The notes under the pieces: generated by a model
Database searches by the model: none
What the model saw: only the letters and a program-made list of their open reading frames with translations
What the model was told of the DNA's origin: nothing
Translations under genes and position numbers: made by a program
Source: Cycas panzhihuaensis
Lineage: Eukaryota > Cycadophyta
Assembly: GCA_023213395.1 (NCBI GenBank)
Contig: CM041465.1
Location: forward strand, 29,023,741-29,087,740
Reading direction: 5' to 3'
DNA length: 64,000 bases
In this document: in pieces, positions 32,401 through 44,085 of the stretch
Layout: each line of letters opens with the position of its first letter
Position numbering within the stretch: position 1 is the first letter of the stretch

Positions 32401-34880
32401 TGGGGTAGTGCCCTTCAAAAATCGTAATGGCCAGGATGCATGGGAATGGTCTTGGGAAGTGCAGGGGTTTCTGGAAGAGAAGTTTCCAAAAAAGGGTCAA
32501 GATTAGAAGTGGACGAAGAGGCACCCATGGCCTCTTTAGTAACTTGAGACTGGGTTAAGGTATATAACGAGGTCATCTCAAGCAATTGAATAACCTCCTT
32601 TCCCTTATTCTAGGATCGCGAAGGTGAAGGGGTGTGGCGACCAGGAGAACTTGATGAAGAGGACAAATTCCTGGCACCCTTCCCTTTAGCTTGAGAAGAA
32701 CGAGGATTAGGGGACCTCCCTCGATTCCAGTTATTCTTCTATTGAGGATTATAATCATGTTCCCCATGTTTGGGGAAGGGATCTCTATGGACTAGTTGGT
32801 CTATATTAGGCCTTGAGGCCCATTTGGGAGAAGGTTCACATCATGAGGCATCCCTAGGATGTTGAACTCAGTAATGCAAATCATCATGGAAGCATTCTCC
32901 ATGAACAAAACACCACTTCTTCTCAAGGGAGGGGTCAGATTTCCTCACTTGAGAGGATTGGGTGCCACTGCCCTTGGGAGGATTAGCTTAGGAATCTTAT
33001 TGAATAGGTTTGTTAGATGTAGGTGATAAAGGAGCCTGAAGCTTGAGTTCCTTCATCATATACTCAAACGAGCATATGGTCAAGGTAAGGGGATCCAAGG
33101 TCTTCTCGGTTGAGTGGAGACCTAGTAGATTATTGAGTTTTAGTTTCTTTAATTGGCAGAGATGCCTCACGTCACTGTTAGGACTTTAGGGGCTTCTTAG
33201 GTCCAGCCTGGATCTCAATAGCCTCAAGTGCCAAGCACTTCACTATGGCATAGTCACATGTGGTTACTCCCATCTTAAGGACTTCCACATAAACTTCGGG
33301 GCAGAGTGCATTGACAAAGATGTCCCTCATCAATTCCTCAGGCAAAGTAGCCTTGGTGGAATGGAGGAGGTCATGAAATCACCGCATAAAATCATGATTC
33401 ATCTCATCATGACCTTGTTTAAATGAGAGGAGAGATTTTATTCAACTTTGAAATGGATGAGCAACATCAAAGTAGTTGACAAACTCATCCACGCGTTGCT
33501 AGAATGAATGGATGGAATGAGTGGGTAGGCGATAAAACCACTTGAGGGCATCGCCTTGAAGAGATCATGAAAATAATTTCATTAAGATATGATCATAGGC
33601 CTAGTAGTTTATGCATGCCATAGAGAAACTATGAACATGCTCTGTTGGATCCTACGATGAAGTCCCATCGAATTTGGCAACTTCAGGTGGATGAGGTGGT
33701 AAGTTGGTCCTTAACGCCTCAATGGATAAGGGTGTCAATCTATAATCCATAAAGGGACGTGCCCTTGCCTGGATCATAGGATCGACAAAAGATGAGGAAG
33801 ATAAAGAGCAAAGAGTAGGTGGGGGTAGAGGACACATCCCTCCTCGAGGAAATGCCCCTTGTTGAAAAGGGACTTGAGGGAAGGTGCCTTGAAAAGGAGT
33901 TGGACCCCCTTGCAAAGAAGTGATGTAAGGTGCCACATAAGATGGTAGGAATGAGGGGTGAGGGACTAGATTCTACCCATATGGCCGCCTACAGGTGGCA
34001 CGACCCCATATGGGTGTAAAGGATCCACCCCATCAACAGGAAGGTGGTTCCCTTACCATGCCCCCACAGTTGAGATATATAGCCTGGAGGTACGTAAAGG
34101 GAAGACCCACTAGACTAAGTTTGAGGGCATGTGAAGACGAAACCCACATGAATAGAGGTAGAGGCATGAATAGATCCCCTAGGTCTAATAGGAAATGTGT
34201 GCACCACGTTTGGTGGTGGTGTATTTGTTTAGCTACAGAGAGTCATGCTAACCCCAAGCTAGGAGAAAGGCGTACCTTGACTAGTTCAAGAAGAATTGGG
34301 ACCACAAAGAGAGGTAGAGGATGCAACGAACGTCCCTAAGGTAGATGTGAGAATCAGACAGGATGGATGCGATGGGACAAACAGGTTACTTATTGTAGGT
34401 GGGATAGATGTGGATGAAGAAGGTGGGATAGACATGGATGAAGAAGGTACTTCACCATGTAAGATGTCTTCAAACCATTTAGGATGTGGTTATATGCCAG
34501 CAACGCAAAAACACATGTTGAGGGCTTCAACCACATCACTGGGAGGGGTATCTGCCTAATCGTAAGAGGTAGATGGAACCTCTAACGAAGCAGACCCCTC
34601 AAGATACTCCTTATAAGAATCACCAACTAGGTGATAGAACTCAAGAGAAGATGGAACCTCCACTCCATGAGTGGAGGGATGGACATCATGTGGGTGTTGT
34701 TGATCACCCGGATAATAGATAGGGTCATCACCCTCTTGGGTAGGAAACTCATGGGTGCTAGTGGAATAGGCTTGGTATACCCAATTAAAAGAGTAACCTT
34801 TCATGGTCAAATCAGAATTCGATGATGAAAGGGAATGATACAAAGGATCTTCTAATAGCAGGGGAAGACCTCATAGGCGA
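32401..34880 (-). pseudogene. Tat-2 Gag with zinc knuckle
   Basis: The N-terminus near 34843 is Ser/Pro/acidic-rich. A Pro/Phe-rich stretch near 33850-33936 precedes the capsid domain. AKFDGTSS near 33650-33670, then the LQGDALKWFYRLP block near 33540-33570 and a DEMNHDFM..FHDLLH block near 33370-33420 are typical Ty3/gypsy capsid motifs. KKWCFVHGECFHDDLHY near 32880-32930 is the zinc-knuckle-like motif (last Cys lost). Stops split it throughout. Tat-1 carries a clear homologue at 41400-43900 in the same order. Confidence 0.85.
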
Positions 34881-35048
34881 CGTGAGAAGCGTCGCATACA
34901 AGACTCACCAATGTGTTAGAAGAAAGATGGAGAGGAAAATGTAAGGTATGTGTTGGGGGCTGCCCAACAAAAAAGACAAAAGGAGAAAGCTACTAAGAGG
35001 TAGTAGCATCAACAGGAAGAGAGAAAGACTAGCTCCCTTATTGGCATG

Positions 35049-35066
35049 TCCCTAGTATGGTTGCCA
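35049..35066 (-). other. Tat-2 primer-binding site
   Basis: Minus-strand TGGCAACCATACTAGGGA lies one base inside the 5' LTR. Tat-1 (44067-44084) and Tat-4 (49920-49937) have close variants. It begins TGG like any tRNA 3'-end complement but is not the initiator-Met type; I do not assign the tRNA. Confidence 0.7.
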
Positions 35067-35067
35067 G

Positions 35068-37992
35068 TGGAGTCACATCTACAGGATGGTCACTATACTT
35101 AGTAGGGGTTAAGGTGGTCAACGACTAATACTGGAATGTGAATAGGATCTTATAAGCGAAAGAGAAAATCACATAAGGCATCTGTGCACTGGAGGACATG
35201 TTCGGGACCCATAAATGGTGCCTAAATTCCTCGGAGTAGCTTTCCCTTTTGGTTTTGAGGGGCAAGATACATGTAGGGTATCTTGAGTAGCCACAAAGCA
35301 TGAGGTCCTCCCACCCCTGGATGGCCGGAAGGGAGGAGGAGGCCTAACAAAGTAGATGAACCCAGAAGGAAAGCTATATGACATGGATATGACGTATATA
35401 CAAATGGAATGGGAGTGCAATACAATGACAAGAACCTTTCCTATATCTACTAACTTAGGGAGGGCCTAAAGTAGGTAGGAGTGATGGCAAAGATGGGCCA
35501 TGTGTGAGGAAGCAAAAGTGATGTTATGTGTGTATGCATTCAAAAAGGAAAGAAAATACAAACACTCCCCATCTCTCGTTTCCTTTTATCAACAAAAGTT
35601 TAAGGAAAGAAATGTTTCACATGCAGTCAAACATGTATGCGAAAGTGAATATATAACTAAGGGAATATTTGTACTTTGAGTGAGAAAAGAGGGTGGTACG
35701 ATTCCTATAACGTACTCTTTCCTAAGAAAGCATTCATATAATATGTAAATGCAAGATGAATGCACACAAATCGCTTATTACCTTTTCTCTTTTGGTGTAG
35801 TTTATCATGCAAGCGTATGTGCTGAACAAAAAAACAAAAGGAAGAGCTAAGTGAGAAGATATGGTGTGTACCCAGAAGGTCATATGATTAGAAGAAGGCC
35901 TTCACCTGGGAGTCACGTTTGTCTTCTCGTCCTTGCTCAATACACAGCCGACATTGTGGTGAAGGTGGAGTGGGGGCTTCCTTACCTTCCCTGTGTAAAG
36001 AGAAATAAAATGGAAAGAGCAAATGACTATGCAAGAAACCAGGAAACTAGAGAAGACGATAAAGGAAATGAAGAAGACAAGGGTCTACCCAGATCAGAGT
36101 ACTTCCTTCCCCTTGCAAATATCGCTGCATAACCTACACTCACAAAGACCTTTTCCCTCCTAAGAGGGCTACCAAGAAACAAAACAAATATGAATATAAT
36201 GATATAATGACAAACTACTAAAATATAATATGTTACATTAGTCAATTCTCCACAAAAGACAACTCTGCAATATCTCCAAAAGAAAGCACCGAAACCTTCA
36301 AAGCAAGAAGGAGGTTAGCCTCGGAATGGCCAACCCTCCAGTCTATGTACCTCCACGCTGCCCTAAAGTGTAAAGAGTAGCAAATAGGATAGCCTATGGG
36401 TGAAATAACAAGAAGAGGATGGGTGTTGTATAGTTTGTGGGTAGTTGCCAGTGTTGCAAGCGTGCTATAGGCAGCAAGTTGTAACATAGGCAGTACCAAG
36501 GCTAAGGATGAGTATTGGGCACTATGTAGGGATGAAAGAAAGGCAAAAAATGAGGTGTGTATGCCTGAGTCTAGCGCAGTAAGTGCTGCACATGCTAAAA
36601 CTCAACGTAAGCCCAATCCTAAAGGTCTTTATGGCATATCAAGAAAGGAAGAGGTGAGCGAGAGGGAGGAGGAGCAGGGTTTGCCCTTGGAGAGTAGGCC
36701 TAGTAGGTACGGATCCCATCTTACTCCCTCTAATCACACCTTATGTGTCCTCTCCAACAGCCTTCTTGGAGATAGCCAAGGGAGGACAAGGGATATTGAG
36801 GTTATAGGCAAGAATAAATAGAAGAATTATACTTTCATATGATAGAACACCAAGATATGAAGTGTATACCAAAAGAACTTGCGTATGTAAGCTAAACTCG
36901 AAGCAAAGGATGAGCAATGAAGAAGGGTGCCTGTTGGGCTAAGATAAGAGTAGGTCTAACCCTGTGGACAGTAGAGAATAATAGGTTGGAGGAGCTTATA
37001 GGGTGTTTCTGAGTTGTAGGAGGAGAGATCTCGTTGGAGATTGAAGGTGCACATGGAGGCCACTCCTGGGCATAAATCTTTACTTGGAGATGTTGATGGA
37101 GAGGCTTGCTATCACAAAACAGTAGTGCAGTAAGAAGATTCCAAGTTGGTATGCCAGAAATGTAGGTATACCAAGTATTCTACAGAGTATCCCTTGTGAG
37201 AACTGAGAGAAGAGAAGTGTTGTTGGAGAGCCAAGAAGAAGGAAAATGAGTATATTTTTGGGATATATACCTATCCTAACCCTAATCGAGCAATTATGGT
37301 TCAGGTAGGGCTAATTTTGTGACTTATCCACGTGGTAGGTCAACAAAAAATGCGAGAATTACCACGGTGGATTTAAAAAAATAGTGAGAAATAATCGCAC
37401 CACGATAAACTTTACGGTACCACGACAAACTTCGCAGTATTGCTAAGTTTTCAGCAGTGCAAAACAAGGGTGCAGCAATAGCAAAAATAAGGGTCCTAGG
37501 ATCCCAAAACAGGGATATCCTAGGCCTAGGAGGGGTCGGCCTTCCTATCCACGTGGATGGGGATAGTCTGATGGGTTGAGTTGACTAGACCAGGCAGGAT
37601 ATTACGAGGAAAGAGTCCCAGGAATGCTAGAAATAGGTGAAAGTTCCTACCACTCCTAGGAAAACTAGGGGTTATGGTAGCTAACCAAGGTGTGAGCAGA
37701 TCACACTGAATGGTAGGGGCTCTAGGTGATGTGGAGGTAATGTGAAGGTTTATGGAATGCCATGGGGGTACATGACTCGTTGAGGAGTATGTCCCATGAA
37801 GGGTCGTCATAGGCTAGAGACATACGGGGTGCTCAAGCGAGATGCATAACCAATCATAAAATAAGCTAATCAAACCATGCAACCCAAATAATACTCTAAT
37901 TCACATCTCTGAAGTGGTTGAGATAAGAGAGAAAACATACCTATGCTACCTGAGTCGATCTGTCCATACCCATTCCCCTTAGTCGGGAAACA
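35068..37992 (-). repeat. Tat-2 5' LTR
   Basis: Starts TGGAGTCACATC and ends GGGAAACA, followed by the AGCCC target duplication. Collinear partner of 23527-26449. A clean TG...CA pair is preserved in this copy. Confidence 0.92.
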
Positions 37993-37997
37993 AGCCC

Positions 37998-38520
37998 CAA
38001 TGAGATCTAATCCCCATTGAGAGAAAGGCCATGGAGATACGATAGTGAGCAAGGCCTTAAAAGGGAAATGGATGACATTGGCATGCTCTTGACACCGATG
38101 ACATCATGGGGTATAGGCATGGGTGTCTTTAAAGAGGAACGACTAATAATAACCCATGTAAAGGATCCTTTAGGCCATGGATTTGCCTCCAAAATGACCC
38201 TTACAAATGTTGTTATGGCATTCATGAAGTATTTAGCCCGCCTCATCGAGATGGATGCAACGAAGAAGGATCCTATCGAAAGACCTCTTGTATAACACCT
38301 CTTCCATGAGGAAGTACTCCATGACAGTAGTCAAAATACATGATCTAACATTGTCACTTGCATTAGGGTGATACTACTGCTCTGTAAGGTACCATACAAT
38401 ATCCCCATACCACTCACTATTGATTAATGGATGGGGAGATGAGTTCTAAATAATAAAAATGGGCTCGTCAGGCAACAAATTGTTAACAGGGGCATCAGAA
38501 GAGTTTGGGATGGGGGTGTC
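37998..38520 (-). pseudogene. Tat-1 integrase, zinc finger and start of core
   Basis: Reading the minus strand, an HHCC-type zinc finger is visible as HECHNNICKGHFGG near 38200-38240 and CHRCQEHANV near 38080-38110. PWPFSQWGLDLIG near 37998-38030 then opens the catalytic core with its first aspartate. Tat-2 cuts in directly after this motif, and the core resumes at 23521. Frames shift and stops occur within the finger. The 38330-38520 part is the connection from RNase H. Confidence 0.85.
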
Positions 38521-39130
38521 ATCTAGTTATTTGGCAACTACCATCTCCTTCTTTGATTTCCTATTAACGATTTGGAGATCAAATTCCTAAAGGAGGAAGG
38601 CCCACTTGCCAGTCCTACCTATCAGGTCAGATCGAGTTAGCAGATACCTTGAGGGATCAGATTGAATGATCACTCAAGTAATGTTTCCAAGTAGGTAGTA
38701 CCTAAACTTCTTGGCAGTATGTACCAAGGAAAGCCATTCTTTCTCGGTGGTGAAATAGTTAAGCTCAATGGCAACTAGGGTGTGGTTGATGAAGTAAATG
38801 GCCCTCTCGGTCCTCGAGTCATCCTCTTGGGTGAGCATGGCACCCAAGGATTCATAGATGGTCAAGGTATAAAGGATTAAAGGCCTATCGAATAGAGGGA
38901 GAGCCAAGGTCAGGGTGGAAACCAAAGCTCTCTTGAGCTCCTCAAAGGCATCCTGGGCCTTCAGAGACCAAATAAACAGGGCCCCTTTCTTCAACAAGTT
39001 GGTGAGAGGTTTTGCATTTATGGAAAAGTTCACTAAGAAATGCCTAAGGGAGCCTAATCTACCCAATAATGACTTGATTTGTTATTAGGTCTTAGGAGGA
39101 GGCATGTCAAGGATAGCCTTGACTTTGTCA
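38521..39130 (-). pseudogene. Tat-1 RNase H (fused to RT)
   Basis: The standard Ty3/gypsy RNase H. The long open part (39066-38674) shows PLTNLLKKGALFIWSLKAQD, then ALPLFDRPLILYT, LGAMLTQED, ERAIYFINHTLV and EKEWLSLV..AKKFRYYLLG, the usual order after the RT thumb. The tether with RYLLTRSDLIGRTGKWAFLL lies near 38590-38650. The domain is distinct from the second RNase H at 4380-4838. Stops near 38673 and further down disable it. Confidence 0.9.
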
Positions 39131-39970
39131 GGGTTGATTTAGATTCCTTATTTTGAACAAGGAAACTAAGGAGTTTGTTAGTCATTATGGCAAACACACA
39201 TTTAAGAGGGTTTAGGCTTACATGGTATTTGCAGCATCATATAAAGATGGCTCGTAAATCACTAAGATAGTGGGCCCTAATGTGGGAGAGGCCCATCATG
39301 TTGTCCATAAAAACCTCGAGGGTTTTGTTAATAAGGTCATGAAAGACAAATTGCATTGCCCTTTGATAAGTGACACCTACATTTTTAAGCCCAAAGGGCA
39401 TCGCCTTGTAAGTAAAGATGCCCCAAGGAGTGGTGAAGGTCATTTTATAACAACCTTTAGGGGAGATTTAGATTTGGTTATATCCTAAGAAGCTGTCCAT
39501 TAAGGACATGATTTTAGATCTGGTAGTTCGATCAATGATCTAATCGATGAAGGGGAGAGGAAAGTTATCCTTAGGAAATCCATTGTTGATGTTACGAAAG
39601 TCAATGTATATCTTGATCATCCCATTCTTTTTAGCAATAGGAATAATATTAGACACCCAGTTGGGATAGTCAATGGAATTTATTAACCTTGCGTCTAGGA
39701 GTTTCTTAACTTCTATCTTCATGGTAGCTAAAAGTTTTAGGTGAATAGGGTACTAGTTTTACTTCATGGGACGAGCGCTTGGAATGGTAGTGAGGTTTTA
39801 GGTGATAATAGAAGGGTCTATTCCCTTCTTGCTAGAGTAGTCCCAAGCAAAAATGTCAAAGAATTCCTAGAAGAGAAGGGTGTATCCCTTTATTTCTATA
39901 GGAGAACATTCTACTCCCACCTTGATGACCTTGCCAGGAGTAAGGATGATGTCCTTGGTTGCCCCTAAGC
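39131..39970 (-). pseudogene. Tat-1 reverse transcriptase
   Basis: Ty3/gypsy RT. In order on the minus strand it has a FFDIFAWDYS-type N-terminal block near 39850, KKLLDARLI near 39690, YPNWVSNIIPIAKKNG near 39620-39670, DFRNINNGFPKDNFPLP near 39550-39600, TPWGIFTYKAMPFGLKN near 39375-39430, and the catalytic block EVFMDNMMG near 39300. The usual YVDD or FVDD reads FMDN, so one catalytic aspartate is Asn. Stops near 39539 and 39480 break it. Confidence 0.92.
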
Positions 39971-40004
39971 ACATGGTATTCCCTTCCTCGAAGTGAAGGT
40001 GGGC

Positions 40005-40433
40005 TCAGTTGATAGTAGGGGGCAAAGAACAAGAGGATAGGTTTCGGTCAGCTAGAAGTAACCCAATGGCTAAGATCTTCCGGTGACCAAGTCTATGGTG
40101 ACTAGGAGGGAGATTGAGCATGGAGCCCACTAGGTTCTCTAGTAAGGCTTCGTCATCCTCAAAGTAATCTATCCCATGGATGATCATGCTTTGAGAAGGT
40201 GAACAATGAGGAGTAGAAGGAGAGACAAGATCGTAGAGTTCAACCCACCACTCTATGTACTCAAGGGACTCTTCAAAAGAGTTGGAGGGTGAATTCTTGT
40301 GATAGGTGATAAGAGGTTCCCTCGTCTTATCATCCTTAGGGGGCAATGAAGTGGAATATGAGATGATATGGGATATCGCATGAGAGACATGATCAATGAC
40401 ATGCAAATTAAGAGGAGGACTAGGCTCCTTCAT
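40005..40433 (-). pseudogene. Tat-1 linker between protease and RT
   Basis: This is an open minus-strand frame of 142 codons rich in Pro, Ser, Leu and acidic residues, with no enzyme motif. It includes EYIEWWVELYDLVSPSTPH and a HGIDYFEDDEALLENLVGS stretch. It lies between protease and RT, where gypsy elements of this type usually have a poorly conserved linker. It is the longest intact frame of Tat-1. Confidence 0.6.
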
Positions 40434-40699
40434 GGAGGAGATTCCAGGTTAAGATCTAAAATGGAGAGAGTGCCCCCTACTTATGTTTAGGAGGGATATG
40501 GGATGAGGGAGGTCCTCATCTTTACTATCAAACTCATCGTTGTTAATGGCGAGGTACCCATAGCTCCCTACACCAATAAGGGAGAAACAGATAAGGTTTA
40601 CGGAAAAAGGGGAAGGGCCTTCTTCTAGGCAAGGTAAACTAGGAATGTTAATAAAATAAGCAAAGGCATGGACGAAAGGGCCCTTATCACCCTTCTCCT

Positions 40700-41360
40700 A
40701 GTCGTGAACCTCTTGACAAAGCTGATGGGGTGGTTTGGTGGGAGGAGGCTCCTGGGGGACAACCCTTATTCATCCCTCATGGATGAACTTAAGTTGCCCC
40801 CATCAAGATGAGCACACAACTCCTATTTATCCAAGCCATAAATGTCTTAACAAGAGGTTGTAGTCCACATCTACATTGATGACTACAATGTCAACAAGCA
40901 CAGTTTTATCCCTAAGAGTGAGAGGAATAGAAATCGACCCTAAGAGTGTCTTTTTGCTACCATCGTAGCCTTAACACTGCCATGGGATTGGTTCAACGAC
41001 CAATATGCCAACTCTTGTATGATGTGCATAGGCATGGCATTGATGGAGGAACCATTATCTATAATGGTCCTTTGAAGGGTACGTTCAAGTGTATCTATGG
41101 TTATGGTGAAGGAGCAGTGCCATTTGTGTTCCCTTTAAGTAGTTAGAGGGAGATCCTTAGGATTGAACGAGATGATGAGCTCGTGACTTAGGGCAACACC
41201 CAAGGCATGAACGGACATATCAACTAAACTAAAAGTTTCTAAGAGAGAAGTGCATTGCTCAGGACAGCTTCTCAAGACGTCTATCATAAACATCTTCGCG
41301 GCTACGGTATGAAGCTCATCAACGATAGAGAAGGGCTTCCTCTTCACGGTAGGTTGGGGA
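40700..41360 (-). pseudogene. Tat-1 protease
   Basis: The minus strand shows RTIIDNGSSINAMPMHII near 41020-41070, the intact active-site form, and DVDYNLLLRHLWLG near 40835-40875, the C-terminal block. It corresponds to 31800-32280 of Tat-2. An upstream segment (41347-41135) reads SLVDMSVHALGVALSHELIISF. Frames shift between these blocks. Confidence 0.82.
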
Positions 41361-41399
41361 AGCGCCCTTTAGAAATCGTAATGATTGGGGTGCACAGGA

Positions 41400-43900
41400 A
41401 TGGTCTTGGGAAGTGTGGGGATTTCTAGAGGAGGGACTTTCAGAGGAGGATCAAGATAAGGAGTGGAAGAAGAGGCACTGGTTGCCTCTTTAGTTGCTTG
41501 GGACCAAGTTAAGGCATACAATAGTTTAGTCTCTAACATTTGAATGACTCTCTTTCCCTTATTTTAAGATCGAGAAGGGGGAGGAGTTCAACATTTGGGA
41601 GAATCAGAAGAAGAGGAAGAGTTCCTTATACCCTTCCCTTTAGCTTATGCAGGGTGAGGGTATGGGGATCTTCCTCTATTTTGGTTACCCTTTTGTTGAG
41701 TGTTATGATCAGGTTCCCTATATTTGGGGAAAGGATCTTTATCGATAGGTTGGTCTAGGTTGAGCCTAGATGCCTGTTTAGGGGAAGAATCACATTACAA
41801 GGTAGCTTTAGGGTGTTGGGACCTACATTGTGAGTCTTCGTGAAAGCATTCCCCATGGACGGAATACCACCTCTTCTCTAAGGAGGAATCTGGATTTCTC
41901 ATTTGAAAAGACTGGGTATTACCACCCTTGGGGGGTGGGGCTTGAGAAGCTTGGTGGACTGGTTTGTGGGAAGTGGGTGATGAAGGGGCTTAGAGTTTAA
42001 GCTCCTTCATGGTACATTCGAAAGAACATATAGTAGAAGTTAAGAGGTCCAATGTCTTCTCTGTCGGATGAGATGAAGACCTAGGAGGCTATTAGGTTTT
42101 TGTATCGCAAGGAAGAGGAGGTGCCTTGCGCCACTGTGAGGACCTAAGAGGCTTCTTGAGACCTATGTGGATCTTAATGGCCTTAAGATCTAAATACTTG
42201 GTTATGGCAGAGTTACACATGGTCACCCCCATCTTAAGGACTTCAACGTGGACTTCAGGGCAAAGGGCATTAATAAAGAGATCTCTCTTTAACTCCTTAG
42301 GCAAGGTATCCTTTATGAAGTGGAGAAGATCATGGAAGCATCTCACAAAGTCATGATTCATCTCATCATTACCTTGTTTAAGAGATAGGAGAGCCTTCAT
42401 TTCACTCTCAAAAGAATGAGCTACATCAAAATAATTGACAAATTCATCAGCGAGTTATTAGAATGAGTTGATAAAGTGCGCTAGAAGGTGATAGAACCAT
42501 TTAAGGGCATCGCCTTGGAGGAAGCATGGAAAAAGTTTCATTAGAATATGGTTGTATGGCTAATAATCAATGCATGCCATAAAAAAACTTCTAACATGTT
42601 CCGTTGGGTCTTACAAAGTGGTCCCATTGAATTTGGGAACCTCTGGAGGGTGAGGTAGTAAGGTGGTTCTTAGCACCTCAATGGATAGTGGTGTTGATAT
42701 ATAATCCATAAAGGGGCGTGCCCTTGATTAGACCATAGGATCAACAAAAGATGGAAGAGGAGGTGGGAAAGGTTGACTAATCCTCCTTGGGAGACTTGGT
42801 TCGAAAGGGGATATGGATTCCTTCTCGTTTGGTGGGAAGGAGCTAATCATGCAATCGAAGGGATTAGAAGAGGAGTAGGTGGATACAAGGGACCTATCCC
42901 TCCTTGAGGATACACCCCTTGTTAGAAAGGAGCTTGAGAGATGTCACCTTGGGAGGGGGCTTGCCCTCCTTGTGAAGGTGCAACATGAGAGAAAACATAA
43001 GAGGGTGGAATAGAAGGGTGTGGAACTTAGTTTTACCCATATGGGCCACCTATAAGTGGTGTGATGCCATACAAATGCAAAGAATCCATCCCATAAACTG
43101 GAAGGAGGTTTCCCTTACCATGTCCCCATAATTGAGAAGCATAACCTGGAGGTAAGTAAAGGGAAATATCCTTAAGTTAAGCCTGCAAATATGTGGGAGT
43201 GAGCCCCACACAGCTAGAAGTAGGAACATATGTGGGTTTCTTAGGTCTAACGAAAGGCAAATAGACTATAGTTGGTTAGGGTATAGTTGTTTGACTAGAG
43301 AGAGGTATAATCAACCCAAGTTGGGAAGAGGATATGCCTCGGGTGGTCCTTAAGGAACATGGACCATAGAGAGAAGAAGATGAAATAAGGGACGCCTTCA
43401 TTGTAGGTAAGGGAGTCAAACGAGATGGATGAGATAGTGCAGTTGTGGAAGAAGGAAGCGTTATGCTTCATAAGATGTTATCCAACCACTTAGGATATGA
43501 TTGGAGGTTAATGGCTTGAAAGCATTGGTTAAGAGCTTTTATAACATCCACAGGAGGGGTACTTGCCTGATCATAAGAGGTGGAAGGGTCCTCATATAAA
43601 GTGGATCCCACGGGATGATCCTAATGAGAATCACCACTAACGTGGTGGAACTCTAAAGGAGAATACGCCTCCACTTCATGAGTAGAGATGTGATAGACTT
43701 GTAGGTGTTCTTGGTCACTCAGGTAAAAGATAGGGTCCTCACCTTCTTGGGTGGGCCCTTGAAAAGAAACAGATGGCTCATGAGACTCAGAGACATAGGT
43801 ATGATATGCCTAATCTGAAGGGAATCCTTCCATGGTCAAATCAAAATCTAATGAAGGAAGGGTATGATAAGGTGAGTCTTCTAACAAAGGAGGAAGGCCT
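41400..43900 (-). pseudogene. Tat-1 Gag
   Basis: Capsid/nucleocapsid homologue of the Tat-2 Gag. Its clearest part is 42092-42400: MKALLSLKQGNDEMNHDFV, CFHDLLHFIKDTLPKELK and FINALCPEVHVEVLKMGV. A zinc-knuckle-like HGECFHEDSQC lies near 41835-41875. The N-terminal Ser/Pro/acidic region runs to about 43880. Stops and small indels are frequent. Confidence 0.82.
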
Positions 43901-44066
43901 CGTAAGCAATGAGAGAATCATTGCATATAAATTCTCCTAAAGATTGGAAGGAAAATAGATGGTAAGGTGACAAGCATTGGGGGGTACCTAACAGATCAAG
44001 GAGAGCTACCTAAAAGGAGGTAGCACCAACAAAAATGGGAGAAAGGATTATTCCCCTACTGGCGAA

Positions 44067-44084
44067 TCCCCAGTATGGTCACCA
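44067..44084 (-). other. Tat-1 primer-binding site
   Basis: Minus-strand TGGTGACCATACTGGGGA lies one base inside the 5' LTR. It matches the Tat-2 site at all but three positions, all of them C/T or G/A differences. Confidence 0.7.
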
Positions 44085-44085
44085 G

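Larger units (their letters stand above)
23527..37992 (-). mobile_element. Tat-2: Tat-like element lacking RT, RNase H and integrase
   Basis: LTRs at 23527-26449 and 35068-37992 (2923 and 2925 bp) and an exact 5-bp target duplication AGCCC (23522-23526 and 37993-37997) define it. It lies in the Tat-1 integrase, whose coding sequence resumes across the duplication. The 8.6-kb interior holds, on the minus strand, PBS, gag with zinc knuckle, protease, then no RT/RNase H/integrase, then the antisense gene, then the second RNase H and 3' LTR. Relative to Tat-1 the join falls near 31205. It could move only with enzymes from a relative, so a non-autonomous derivative is the best reading. Confidence 0.9.

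Noticed and set aside
35851-36132. Plus-strand 93-codon ORF in the Tat-2 5' LTR
   Set aside because: Not maintained in the partner LTR at the equivalent place.
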